Assembly (NCBI RefSeq): GCF_020176715.1
Contig: NZ_JAIVMF010000021.1
Span: 1 to 44,756, forward strand
Direction of reading: 5' to 3'
From: Stappia stellulata
GTDB lineage: Bacteria; Pseudomonadota; Alphaproteobacteria; Rhizobiales; Stappiaceae
Length of the DNA: 44,756 nucleotides
A program made the translations under genes and the position numbers. Shown here one piece after another: positions 34,919 to 43,447 of this stretch (positions are counted from its first letter, which is position 1; each line of letters opens with the position of its first letter). The notes below the pieces were generated by a model. The model saw only the letters and a list, made by a program, of their open reading frames with translations. It was not told the DNA's origin and did not search any database.

Positions 34919-37006
34919 TCATGTGCCGATTGCCTCCGCCCAGGGGCAGGGTCGGCCGACGTAATAGCCCTGAACGAAACTGACCCCAAGGTCTCGCAAG
35001 GTTTCCTGCATGTGTTCGTCGGCGACAAATTCGGCGACGACGCGAACGTCCATCTTTCCGGCGACGGCGACAATGCCCGCGACGATCGTCTGCTGGACCG
35101 GATCATTGACGACGTCGCCAATGATGTTTCCATCGATCTTGAGCATGTCGACGTCGAACTTGCGAAGGTATCCGAAAGACGACAGCCCCGAGCCGAAATC
35201 GTCCAGGATGACGCCGCAGCCACGCCCGCGCAGCGCCTTGATCAGATCGCGCGCGGTCTCCATCGAGCGCACGGCGGACGTCTCCGTGATCTCGAAGGAA
35301 AGGCGCCCGTGGACGTCGGGAAAGTCGTCGAGCGCGGAGACCAGAAAATCGCGAAACTGCGGATCCCCGACGGACTGCCCCGACAGGTTGACGGTCAGTT
35401 GCAGGTCCGCAGGCGCGCGACGCAGGCGCTCCAGCACGTTTCGCACCACCCATTTGTCGACCGGAATCATCATCTGGTGCCGCTCGGCGGCGGAGATGAA
35501 GGCCGCAGGTGCCAGCATCTGCCCATCGCTCCCGACGATGCGCAGCAGCACCTCGTAGTAGTGACCGCTGACGCCGTCGATCGGCGCAATCGGCATGACA
35601 TAGAGCTCGAACCGACCGTTCAGCAACGCATCCTGGACCACCCGAAGATTGCCGGTCTCCTCGAAACGCGCCCGGATTTCCGTGTCCTTCGGGTGGTAGA
35701 CGGCCACCCGCGACCCGCCGCGCTCCTTGGCGAGCCGGCAGGCCCGGTCCGCCCAGTTAATGACATCGTAGATGCTCGGCGTGGCCGCCTCGAACGCCTC
35801 GTTGTCGAGCATGGCGACACCGACGCTGGCGCGCACGGAATAGCGCGCGCCTCCCCAGTCGAACGGCGTCGTGTCCAGCGCGCTGATGATCGTCTGGCAG
35901 GCGGCCATGACTTTTTCGGCCGTACAGGCTGAAAGCACCAGCGCGAACTCGTCGCCGCCAAGCCGCGCGATCATGTCCACCTTCTCGATGGTCCGCAGGA
36001 GATCGGCGACCTGTTTCAGCAACGCATCGCCGGCACTGTGACCGGCGATGTCATTCACCACCTTGAACCCGTCGAGGTCGACCAGAACCAGGGCGGACAG
36101 GCGCGCGTCGCTGTCACCGGAGCAAGCCGCGCATTGCACAACGCGTGCCTCCAGCTCTTCCTCAAGGGCATAGCGGTTGGCAAGCCCGGTCAACGCATCC
36201 TGGCGCGCCTGCCGCAGCAACTCCGCTTTCATCATGGTCGCGCTGGTCACGTCACGCCGGGTGACCGCGGCGGCGATCACCTCACCCGAGCTGTTGCGGA
36301 AAGGCACGCAATTGAGATCGAAATGGGCAATATCGCCGTTTTCGGACTTATGCGCGAAGTGATACTCGACCTGCTCACCCGCAAAACAGCGCTCCAGATG
36401 GGGCTTGGCCCGGTCCAGGAACCCCCGTTCGCCGATGACATCGACCAGATGCTTGCCGACGATGCTCTCCGCGGTATGGCCCCAGGTCCGTGCATTGGCC
36501 GGGTTCGACCAGATGAACCGGAAGTCCAGCCCGACGATGGCCATGGCCTCGGTCGACTGTCGAAACACCTCCTCATGCATGGAGACACGGCTTTCAAGCT
36601 CGTACAGCTCGGTCGTATCCTCGATCAGCACAATCAGGCCCGACACCTTGCCGGAGGCATCGAACACCGGTTCGTGACGGATCCGGATCAACCGGTCGCG
36701 TGTCGCGCGGCGCAAGCCCCATGTGGTGCTGACTTGCGGCTCCCCGCGCAGCGCGGCCTCGATGGCGGGACGCGCCCGTTCACAGATCGCGTCGCCCATG
36801 ACCGCGCGCATAGATCGCCCGATCACCTCGCCGCGTGTGAATCCATCGTTTTCGAGGAATGCTGTGTTGACGTCCCGAATGATCATGTCGGTGTCGTAGT
36901 AGATCATCCGGATGGGCGAGACCTGAAACGCCGTTCGAAAGGCATCGTCCGCCGGGCCTCTCAGATCGGGGAGAACGGCGGCGGCATCCTGCGCAAGGTT
37001 TTTCAT
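34919..37006 (-). CDS. PAS-PAS-GGDEF-EAL protein, second of a tandem pair
   Basis: 695 residues from ATG 37006 (MKNLAQDAAAVLP); GTG 37015, with GGAGG 11 bases upstream, is an alternative. Its domain order matches the preceding protein: PAS (about 30-140), PAS (about 155-265), GGDEF at 350-354 (ARLGGDEFALVL) and EAL with EVLLR (Glu485), EITET, ILDDFGSGLSSF, LKIDGNIIG and QGYYVGRP. The two share segments such as ARQDALTGLANR/AREDALTGLANR and clearly arose by duplication. The I-site is also missing and AEFVAD replaces AEGVE. The gene is separated by 99 bases from its neighbour and may be one operon with it. Confidence 0.92.
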   Translation of the reverse strand: MKNLAQDAAAVLPDLRGPADDAFRTAFQVSPIRMIYYDTDMIIRDVNTAFLENDGFTRGEVIGRSMRAVMGDAICERARPAIEAALRGEPQVSTTWGLRRATRDRLIRIRHEPVFDASGKVSGLIVLIEDTTELYELESRVSMHEEVFRQSTEAMAIVGLDFRFIWSNPANARTWGHTAESIVGKHLVDVIGERGFLDRAKPHLERCFAGEQVEYHFAHKSENGDIAHFDLNCVPFRNSSGEVIAAAVTRRDVTSATMMKAELLRQARQDALTGLANRYALEEELEARVVQCAACSGDSDARLSALVLVDLDGFKVVNDIAGHSAGDALLKQVADLLRTIEKVDMIARLGGDEFALVLSACTAEKVMAACQTIISALDTTPFDWGGARYSVRASVGVAMLDNEAFEAATPSIYDVINWADRACRLAKERGGSRVAVYHPKDTEIRARFEETGNLRVVQDALLNGRFELYVMPIAPIDGVSGHYYEVLLRIVGSDGQMLAPAAFISAAERHQMMIPVDKWVVRNVLERLRRAPADLQLTVNLSGQSVGDPQFRDFLVSALDDFPDVHGRLSFEITETSAVRSMETARDLIKALRGRGCGVILDDFGSGLSSFGYLRKFDVDMLKIDGNIIGDVVNDPVQQTIVAGIVAVAGKMDVRVVAEFVADEHMQETLRDLGVSFVQGYYVGRPCPWAEAIGT

Positions 37007-37271
37007 CGATGCCACTGTCGCACTTCCCTCCGAGCAAGACGCCAAAAACCGCATCGTCCCATCTAGACCGGCAGAGTATTAATATAGCAGAAACAATTCC
37101 CGATTCGAAAATAAGAATTTGCAACGACAAGCCTACACAAATAGAAAATTCACTTGCCGCACTGTCACCCAAAAGACCTTACGTTTTCATCTTTGATTTA
37201 TACAATCATTCGGCGAAAATTATTGGAAGACAACTTTTGTTAATGCAACCTTAAACTCGCGAAAGATGCAT

Positions 37272-37664
37272 TCAATTGATGCTGCGCACCTCACCGGGAA
37301 TATCGAGGGAGAAGGCGGGAATAGCGACCTCAAAGCGTCCGCCGTTCATGTCTTCCATCTCGTAGCTGCCCTTCATCATGCCCGACGGCGTGCGCAACGG
37401 GCAGCCCGAGGTGTACTCATAGCGTTCGCCCGGCGCGAGGACGGGCTGTTCCCCAACCACCCCAAGACCGCGCACCTCCTCCTCGCGTCCGGCACCGTCG
37501 ACGATCAGCCAGCGACGCGCACGCAACCGCACCGTCTCCGTACCGTGGTTCACGATCTCGACGGTATAGGCCCAAAGAAACTGCCGGGTGTCGGGATCGG
37601 ACTCCTCGACGAGGTAGAACGGCTCGACGGTCACCTGTATGTCATGCGTTACAGCCCGGTACAT
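37272..37664 (-). CDS. apaG: ApaG-domain protein
   Basis: 130 residues, the usual length of ApaG, a small immunoglobulin-like beta-sandwich. It starts [20 protein letters not shown] and has the conserved [40 protein letters not shown] and [11 protein letters not shown] segments. ApaG has been linked to cobalt/magnesium homeostasis and pyrophosphate binding, but its biochemical role is not settled. It stands alone between the GGDEF-EAL gene and the phosphatidyltransferase gene and is divergent from the latter. Confidence 0.95.
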   Translation of the reverse strand: MYRAVTHDIQVTVEPFYLVEESDPDTRQFLWAYTVEIVNHGTETVRLRARRWLIVDGAGREEEVRGLGVVGEQPVLAPGERYEYTSGCPLRTPSGMMKGSYEMEDMNGGRFEVAIPAFSLDIPGEVRSIN

Positions 37665-37885
37665 GGCAAATCCCCCGTCGCCTCCGCCGCGCCGCCACAG
37701 GGCGCGAGCGTCCGTCAGACACTAGCGCGCATTCCGCCGGTTTCCAGTCCGGGAAACCCGCAATCCGCATGAGACCCGCCACAGCAGGTGCCGGCCAGGA
37801 GCGGGAATGACGCGCTTGTGAGCGGCGGGCGCTTGCGCCCGTCGCGGGCTTGCGCCATCCAGAACATCCCCCGACCGGAGGTCCC

Positions 37886-38494
37886 ATGTTCGACGCCCGT
37901 CTGCGCCCGCTGATCGACCCGCCGCTGAACGCCGCCGGCCGCAGGCTTGCCGCGCGCGGCGTCTCGCCGGATGCCGTCACGCTGACAGGCTTCGGCCTCG
38001 GGCTTGGAGCCGCTCTGGCCATCGCGCTCGGCGCGCCGCTCGTCGCCTTCGTGCTGATCGCGCTCAACCGGCTCGCCGATGGTCTCGACGGCGCCGTGGC
38101 CCGCGCAAGCCGCAAGAGCGACCGGGGCGGCTATCTCGATATCGTGCTGGATTTCTTCTTCTACGGCGCGATGCCCTTCGCCTTCGCCGTCCTTGACCCA
38201 GATGCAAACGCGCTGGCGGCCGCCGCGTTGCTGCTGTCGTTCTACATGAACGGCGCAAGCTTCCTCGGCTTTTCGGTGATGGCGGAAAAGCGCGGCATCA
38301 CCACCGACATCCAGGGCCAGAAATCGCTCTATTACCTGGGCGGGCTGGCCGAAGGCGCGGAGACAATCGCCGTCTTCCTGGCCATGTGCCTATGGCCGCA
38401 AGCCTTCCCGGTGCTTGCCTGGGGGTTCGCGGCCATCTGCCTCGTCTCCGCGCTCGCGCGGGTCGTGCTCGTCGCGCGCATGCTCAAGGACTGA
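37886..38494 (+). CDS. CDP-alcohol phosphatidyltransferase family protein
   Basis: 202 residues from ATG 37886, chosen for GGAGG 5 bases upstream. It is an integral membrane enzyme with the CDP-OH-P signature, seen as LADGLDGAVARASRKSDRGG followed by YLDIVLDFFFYG, which supplies the D-x2-DG-x2-AR and later G-x3-D-x3-D acidic ligands. About five more hydrophobic segments follow. It transfers a phosphatidyl group from CDP-diacylglycerol to an alcohol. Which alcohol (glycerol phosphate, inositol or other) cannot be determined. It ends exactly where the convergent metZ begins its stop. Confidence 0.9.
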   Translation: MFDARLRPLIDPPLNAAGRRLAARGVSPDAVTLTGFGLGLGAALAIALGAPLVAFVLIALNRLADGLDGAVARASRKSDRGGYLDIVLDFFFYGAMPFAFAVLDPDANALAAAALLLSFYMNGASFLGFSVMAEKRGITTDIQGQKSLYYLGGLAEGAETIAVFLAMCLWPQAFPVLAWGFAAICLVSALARVVLVARMLKD

Positions 38495-39688
38495 TCAGCC
38501 CCGCGCGGCCGCCAGTGCCTGGCGCAGATCCTCCGCCAGATCGCCAGCATGCTCCAGCCCGACCGAAAAACGCATCAACCCGTCGGTGATGCCGAGTTCG
38601 GCGCGCGCCTCGTCGTTCAGGCTCTGGTGCGTGGTGGTGGCGGGATGGGTGATCAGGCTCTTGGCATCGCCCAGATTGTTCGACAGGCGGATGATCTTCA
38701 GCGCATTGGCGAAGCGGAAGGCCGCCGCCTTGCCGCCCTTGACCTCGAAGGCGATCATCGTCGAGCCGGCCTTCATCTGCCGCCGGGCGAGATCCGCCTG
38801 CGGATGGTCGTCGCGGCCCGGATAGATCAACTGGGCGATCGCGGGGTCGGCCGCAAGGACATCGGCCAGTGCCGCCGCCGTCTCGGTCTGGCGCGCCACG
38901 CGCAGCGGCAGCGTCTCCAGCCCCTTGAGCAGCACCCAGGCATTGAAGGGGCTCATCGCCGGACCGGTGTGCTTGACCAGCGGCATGACCTCGTCCTTGA
39001 TCCACTCCTCGTCGGAGAGCACCACCCCGCCGAGGCAGCGCCCCTGCCCGTCGATGTGCTTGGTGGCGGAATAGACCACCACGTCGGCACCGAGCGTCAG
39101 CGGCGACTGCCACATCGGGGTCGCGAAGACATTGTCGACGATCAGCCGCGCGCCGACCTTGTGCGCCATCTCGGCGACAGCGGCGATGTCGATCACCTCC
39201 AGCGTCGGATTGGTCGGGCTTTCCAGGAAACAGGCGACCGTTTCGGGCCGGATCGCCGCGCGCCAGGCGTCGAGATCGGTGCCGTCGACCAGCGTCGAGG
39301 CAACGCCCATGCGCGGCAGCAGCGTTTCGACGATATAGCGACAGGAGCCGAACAGCGCCTTGGCGGCGACGACATGATCGCCGGCCTTGCAGCAGGCCAT
39401 GAGCGCGAGATTGACTGCCGCCATGCCGCTGGCGGTGCCGCGTGCGGCCTCCGCGCCTTCGAGCTGCGCGATGCGCTCCTCGAACATGGCGACCGTCGGA
39501 TTGGCATAACGCGAATAGACGAAGCCCGGATCGTCGCCCTTGAAGCGGGCTTCGGCGGCTTCCGCGCTGGCGTAGACGAACCCTTGCGTCAGGAACATCG
39601 CTTCCGAGGTTTCCCCGAAGGGCGAACGCGTCGTTCCGCCGTGCACGAGGGCGGTTTCGGGATGCCAACGGCGGGTATCTGAGCTCAT
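38495..39688 (-). CDS. metZ: O-succinylhomoserine sulfhydrylase
   Basis: 397 residues from ATG 39688 with TTGGAG upstream. It is a PLP enzyme of the Cys/Met metabolism family that makes homocysteine from O-succinylhomoserine and sulfide. The PLP Lys is K210 in YSATKHIDGQG; GSCRYIVETLLPR, ESPTNPTLEVID and the SR-YANPT motif near residue 60 are typical, and SLITHPATTTHQ is the C-terminal signature. The SAM-II riboswitch and terminator directly upstream, the classic metZ/metA control in alphaproteobacteria, support the assignment over cystathionine synthases. It is transcribed toward the phosphatidyltransferase gene. Confidence 0.95.
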   Translation of the reverse strand: MSSDTRRWHPETALVHGGTTRSPFGETSEAMFLTQGFVYASAEAAEARFKGDDPGFVYSRYANPTVAMFEERIAQLEGAEAARGTASGMAAVNLALMACCKAGDHVVAAKALFGSCRYIVETLLPRMGVASTLVDGTDLDAWRAAIRPETVACFLESPTNPTLEVIDIAAVAEMAHKVGARLIVDNVFATPMWQSPLTLGADVVVYSATKHIDGQGRCLGGVVLSDEEWIKDEVMPLVKHTGPAMSPFNAWVLLKGLETLPLRVARQTETAAALADVLAADPAIAQLIYPGRDDHPQADLARRQMKAGSTMIAFEVKGGKAAAFRFANALKIIRLSNNLGDAKSLITHPATTTHQSLNDEARAELGITDGLMRFSVGLEHAGDLAEDLRQALAAARG

Positions 39689-39704
39689 GCCTGTCTCCAA
39701 ATGC

Positions 39705-39728
39705 AAAAACCCCGGCCACGGGCCGGGG
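39705..39728 (-). terminator. Intrinsic terminator between the SAM-II riboswitch and metZ
   Basis: On the minus strand CCCCGGCC (39728-39721), loop CGT and GGCCGGGG (39717-39710) are followed by TTTTT (39709-39705). It lies between the riboswitch and the metZ ribosome site, so SAM-bound RNA could stop transcription here. It is too close to the start codon to be an ordinary upstream terminator. Confidence 0.85.
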
Positions 39729-39741
39729 TCTTGCAACCCGG

Positions 39742-39802
39742 CCTTTTTAGCAACTTCTTTAACGTGGCTGCAAGCCGGCCGGCTCAAATCACCACGGACC
39801 GC
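39742..39802 (-). promoter_or_regulatory. SAM-II riboswitch
   Basis: The minus strand reads CGTGGTGATTTG, a GCC-GGCC stretch, GGCTTGCAGCCACGTTAAA and GAAGTTGCTAAAAAGG. This is the conserved SAM-II (metA-motif) aptamer: the CGTGG/CCACG stem, the invariant GTGATTTG and the GCTAAA pseudoknot strand. It would bind S-adenosylmethionine and switch off metZ. It is a known class in Rhizobiales, identified here from its invariant blocks; the exact ends are approximate. Confidence 0.93.
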
Positions 39803-39954
39803 GCTGGTCTTACGCCAAGCCTCAATCCGCGTCAACGCCACGTTGACGCAGCGGCGTCGCAAAGTCCGGACGCAGCTGCTTGCCAGTTCCCCATGGCAAA
39901 ACGGGCGGGCTTGCGCTAAGCACGGCGAAACCCGAAGGCTTTTTGGAACACTTC

Positions 39955-41052
39955 ATGACCGCACCCGGCCACGGCATCCTCCCCGCACAAGCGATCCGCG
40001 CGATGTTCACGCGCGGCGAAATCGCGGCACCGCGACACCCCGACGCCGACCAGATCCAGCCCGCAAGCCTCGATTTGCGGCTCGGCCCCCTCGCCTACCG
40101 CGTGCGGGCAAGCTTCCTGCCGGGCGCAGGCGCCAAGGTGATGGACAAGCTCGACAGGCTCAAGCTGCACGCCTTCGACCTGACGCGCGGCGCGGTGCTG
40201 GAAACCGGCTGCGTCTATATCGTGCCGCTGATGGAGGGGCTGGCGCTCACCGCCGACGTTTCCGCCACCACCAACCCGAAGAGCTCGACCGGCCGGCTCG
40301 ACGTCTTCACCCGCGTCATCACCGACGAGGGGCGGGCCTTCGACACGGTGCCGGCCGGCTACCGCGGCCCGCTCTATGCCGAGATCAGCCCGCGCACCTT
40401 TCCCGTTCTCGTGCGCGAAGGCTCGCGGCTTTCCCAGATCCGCTTCCGCATCGGCGATCCCTTCGTCCAGGACGCCGACCTCACGGCCGTGCATCGCGAG
40501 CATGCGCTGGTCGCCGGCGGCGACACCACCATCGGCGGCGGTGTGCATCTGACCATCGACCTTGAGGGCAAGGGTCCGGGCAGCCTGATCGGCTATCGCG
40601 GCAAGCGCCACACCGGCGTCATCGACATGGACGCCAAGGCCGCGCAGGAGCCGCTCGATTTCTGGGAGCCGATCGTCCACCGCGGCGACAGCACGCTGAT
40701 CCTCGATCCGAACGAGTTCTACATTCTCGTCTCGCGCGAGGCGGTGCATGTGCCGCCGATGTTCGCCGCCGAGATGGTGCCCTTCGACCCGCTCGTCGGC
40801 GAGTTCCGGGTGCATTACGCCGGCTTCTTCGACCCCGGCTTCGGCCATTCGACGCTTGGCGGCGGCTCGCGCGCCGTGCTGGAGGTGCGCTCGCATGAGG
40901 TGCCCTTCATCGTCGAACACGGCCAGACCGTCGGCCGTCTGGTCTATGAGCACATGCTGGAGCGCCCCGAAACGCTTTACGGCGAAGGCATCGGCTCCAA
41001 CTACCAGGGCCAGGCTCTGAAGCTGTCGAAACACTTCAAGGCACGTGCCTGA
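39955..41052 (+). CDS. dcd: 2'-deoxycytidine 5'-triphosphate deaminase family protein (duplicated-domain)
   Basis: 365 residues from ATG 39955. It is twice the usual dCTP deaminase length. The first half carries ADQIQPASLDLRLGPLAYRV and the SATTNPKSSTGRLDVFTRVI region, where the family serine/arginine segment lies; the second half carries the EFRVHYAGFFDPGFGHSTLG and SRAVLEVRSHEVPF dUTPase-fold segment. It would deaminate dCTP or handle dUTP in dTTP supply. It leads a plus-strand run with DUF2161 and the YigZ gene. Dcd specificity is inferred from family similarity. The first in-frame GTG/ATG further upstream gives a non-homologous extension. Confidence 0.85.
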   Translation: MTAPGHGILPAQAIRAMFTRGEIAAPRHPDADQIQPASLDLRLGPLAYRVRASFLPGAGAKVMDKLDRLKLHAFDLTRGAVLETGCVYIVPLMEGLALTADVSATTNPKSSTGRLDVFTRVITDEGRAFDTVPAGYRGPLYAEISPRTFPVLVREGSRLSQIRFRIGDPFVQDADLTAVHREHALVAGGDTTIGGGVHLTIDLEGKGPGSLIGYRGKRHTGVIDMDAKAAQEPLDFWEPIVHRGDSTLILDPNEFYILVSREAVHVPPMFAAEMVPFDPLVGEFRVHYAGFFDPGFGHSTLGGGSRAVLEVRSHEVPFIVEHGQTVGRLVYEHMLERPETLYGEGIGSNYQGQALKLSKHFKARA

Positions 41053-41067
41053 GGCACAGCCTTCGCG

Positions 41068-41742
41068 ATGACCAGCATTCTGGAAACAGAGCTCTATCCT
41101 CCGATAAAGGCCTTCCTCACGGCGCAAGGCTACGAGGTCAAGGCCGAGATCGGTGCCGCCGATGTCGTCGCCTGCCGGGGCGACGAGGACCCCGTGATCG
41201 TTGAATTGAAGACAGGTTTCACCCTGGGGCTTTTCCATCAGGCGATCGCGCGGCAATCGATCACCGATGCGGTCTATGTGGCGGTCCCCCGGACGACGGG
41301 CCGCCGGTTCCAGTCGGCCCTGAAGAGCAATCTGAAACTCGCCCGCCGTCTCGGCCTCGGCCTGATCACGGTTCGCCTGGCGGACGCCCTGGTCGAGGTG
41401 CATCTGGATCCGGGCCCGTTCAGCCCGCGCCAGTCGAAGCCGCGCAAGGAGCGGCTGCTTCGGGAGTTCGCCCGCCGGGTCGGCGATCCGAACACCGGCG
41501 GCTCGACCCGGGTCACGCTTGTGACAGCCTATCGGCAGGACGCGCTGCGCTGCGCCATGCATCTTGCAGCCAACGGCCCGAGCCGCGGCGCGGAGGTGGC
41601 GAAGGCGACCGGCGTTGCCAAGGCGACAAGGCTGATGGCCGACGATCACTATGGCTGGTTCGAACGGGTCGAGCGCGGGATCTATGCGCTGACCCCGAAA
41701 GGGGCCGCCGCCCTCCCCGCTTCGGCAAAGAACGCGGGATAA
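41068..41742 (+). CDS. DUF2161 putative PD-(D/E)XK-type phosphodiesterase
   Basis: 224 residues. The N-terminus has the nuclease-like motif EIGAADVVAC followed by PVIVELKTGFTLGLFHQAI, i.e. D-x(n)-ELK, the PD-(D/E)XK active-site pattern. The centre has FQSALKSNLKLARRLGLGLI. The tail (from about residue 155) resembles a winged helix (RGAEVAKATGVAKATRLMAD) that may bind DNA. It lies 15 bases after dcd and 4 before the YigZ gene, so all three are likely co-transcribed. The substrate is unknown. Confidence 0.85.
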   Translation: MTSILETELYPPIKAFLTAQGYEVKAEIGAADVVACRGDEDPVIVELKTGFTLGLFHQAIARQSITDAVYVAVPRTTGRRFQSALKSNLKLARRLGLGLITVRLADALVEVHLDPGPFSPRQSKPRKERLLREFARRVGDPNTGGSTRVTLVTAYRQDALRCAMHLAANGPSRGAEVAKATGVAKATRLMADDHYGWFERVERGIYALTPKGAAALPASAKNAG

Positions 41743-41746
41743 CGCC

Positions 41747-42301
41747 ATGCCCCTCATGACAATCGCCCGCGAATATGAGGGGTTTCTGGAAGACCGGAAA
41801 TCGCGGTTCCTCGCGCATCTCGTTCCCCTCGCGCTCTTCGACGAACGGCTCGAGGCGTTGCGCAAGGAACATCGCAAGGCCAACCACATCGTCACCGCGC
41901 ATCGCCACCTTCTCGACGACGACCGCATCGAGGAAAGCGGCAAGGACGACGGCGAACCGGCCGGCACCTCCGGCATGCCGGTGCTGCGCGTGCTGCAGGG
42001 CGCGGAGTTGATCGATTGCGCGGTGCTGATCGTGCGCTATTTCGGCGGCATCAAGCTCGGCGGCGGCGGGCTGGCGCGCGCCTATTCCGGCGCGGCTCAG
42101 GCGGCCATCGCCAATGCCGAGCTGATCCCCTTCCAGCGGTTCGCGGTGAAGCAGGTCAGCGCGGACTTTGCATCGAGCTCGGAGCTGGAAGGCCGGGTCG
42201 AGCAGCTTGGCCTGACGGTCATCGCCCGCGATTTTACCGCAGACGGCGTGACGCTGACGCTGGAAGGCCCGGAAGACGATCTCGCCCGGCTCGACGCCTG
42301 A
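41747..42301 (+). CDS. YigZ/IMPACT family protein
   Basis: 184 residues. The N-terminal IMPACT domain has the characteristic KSRFLAHLVPL, HIVTAHRHL, SGKDDGEPAGTSGMPVLRV and VRYFGGIKLGGGGLARAYSG motifs. A short C-terminal DUF1949-like domain follows (from about residue 130). In other organisms this family binds nucleic acid or affects translation control; no reaction is known. It is the last gene of the dcd run, convergent with the sodium channel gene 28 bases away. Confidence 0.92.
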   Translation: MPLMTIAREYEGFLEDRKSRFLAHLVPLALFDERLEALRKEHRKANHIVTAHRHLLDDDRIEESGKDDGEPAGTSGMPVLRVLQGAELIDCAVLIVRYFGGIKLGGGGLARAYSGAAQAAIANAELIPFQRFAVKQVSADFASSSELEGRVEQLGLTVIARDFTADGVTLTLEGPEDDLARLDA

Positions 42302-42328
42302 TCGGCCCTTTGCCGGAAACGCGCGCCC

Positions 42329-43141
42329 TCAGTCGCCCTTGCCGGCCCCGGGCCTTGCGATCTCGGAGCGCAGATCGCGCACCTCGGCCCTCAAGGCCTT
42401 CACCTCCTTCAGCAACACGCCGGTCTCGTCATGGATCGCCTGACGGTCGGCTTCGGCCAACTGGTCGTGCTCCTGCTGCATCGCCGAGACGATGACACCG
42501 ATGAAGAGGTTCAGCACCGTGAAGGCCGTGCACAGGATGAAGGGCACGAAGAGCAGCCAGGAGAGCGGATAGACCTCCATCACCGGACGCACGATGCCCA
42601 TCGACCAGCTTTCCAGCGTCATGATCTGGAACAGCGTATAGAGCGAGCGCGAGATCGTCCCGAACCACTCCGGGAACGACGCGCCATAGAGCTTGGTCGT
42701 CATCACCGCGAAGACATAGAAGACGAGCGACAGAAGAAGCACGATGGAGCCCATGCCGGGAAGCGCCGCAACCAGACCGCCGACCACCCGGCGCAAGGAC
42801 GGCACCACGGAGATCAACCTGAGCACGCGCAGGATCCTGAGCGCGCGCAGCACCGAAAGCGCCCCGGTCGTCGGCATCAGGGCAACCGCCACGACGAAGA
42901 AATCGAACAGGCTCCAGGGGTCGCGGAAGAACCAGAGCCGGTGGGCATAGATGCGCAGGGCAATCTCGACGACGAAGACCGCGAGCACGGCCCGGTCGAG
43001 CGCGAGCAGAAAACCGCCCGCCACCTGCATGGCGGTCTCGCTCGTCTCCAGCCCGAGCGTGATCGCATTGATCACGATCAGAGCGATGATCGCCGCTTCC
43101 CAGCGTTTCGACTGAACGAGGCGTTTCGCCCGCTCCCGCAT
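42329..43141 (-). CDS. NaChBac-type bacterial voltage-gated sodium channel
   Basis: 270 residues from ATG 43141 with GAGGAG 7 bases upstream. A single six-helix subunit of the bacterial Nav type: S1-S3, an S4 with repeated arginines (R99, R102, R105, R108), and a pore with selectivity filter TLESWS at 175-180 (Glu177). The C-terminal helix (VLLKEVKALRAEVRDLRSEI) is a coiled coil that assembles the tetramer. In marine bacteria such channels support Na+ influx and motility or chemotaxis. It is next to tRNA-Gly but has no functional partners in the window. Confidence 0.93.
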   Translation of the reverse strand: MRERAKRLVQSKRWEAAIIALIVINAITLGLETSETAMQVAGGFLLALDRAVLAVFVVEIALRIYAHRLWFFRDPWSLFDFFVVAVALMPTTGALSVLRALRILRVLRLISVVPSLRRVVGGLVAALPGMGSIVLLLSLVFYVFAVMTTKLYGASFPEWFGTISRSLYTLFQIMTLESWSMGIVRPVMEVYPLSWLLFVPFILCTAFTVLNLFIGVIVSAMQQEHDQLAEADRQAIHDETGVLLKEVKALRAEVRDLRSEIARPGAGKGD

Positions 43142-43342
43142 ATTCTCACTCCTCGACCTGGTCCGGATCGCGCGAGCGCGCGACGCCGCCAAACGTGGCG
43201 ATGGGATACGGGAAATCAAGCACAAACTTGCAGGAGCCACCGCATTGCGCGGTGCGTGCCGGGAAAGCGGTGTGAAGCGCTGCCGCGCGCCGTCTCGCCT
43301 CTTGACAGGCCGCCACCGCGCCGCCGATATAGCGAAGCACAA

Positions 43343-43416
43343 GCGGGTGTAGCTCAATGGTAGAGCAGAAGCTTCCCAAGCTTAAGACGAGGGTTCGATT
43401 CCCTTCACCCGCTCCA
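43343..43416 (+). tRNA. tRNA-Gly (CCC)
   Basis: 74 bases: acceptor GCGGGTG pairs with CACCCGC, followed by the genomically encoded TCCA end. The D loop is AATGGTA within GCTC/GAGC. The anticodon loop TTCCCAA gives anticodon CCC between GAAGC and GCTTA, one mismatch at the base of the stem. The T arm AGGGT-TCGATTC-CCTTC is normal. It decodes GGG. The 3' end is the border where base composition drops sharply, as at tRNA integration sites. Confidence 0.95.
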
Positions 43417-43447
43417 CTATTTTTATATCTTATTCATATACGGACAA

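Noticed and set aside
39916-41976. 686-codon minus-strand ORF over dcd, DUF2161 and yigZ
   Set aside because: Three well-supported plus-strand genes cover it; its product has no domain and high-GC composition explains the open frame.
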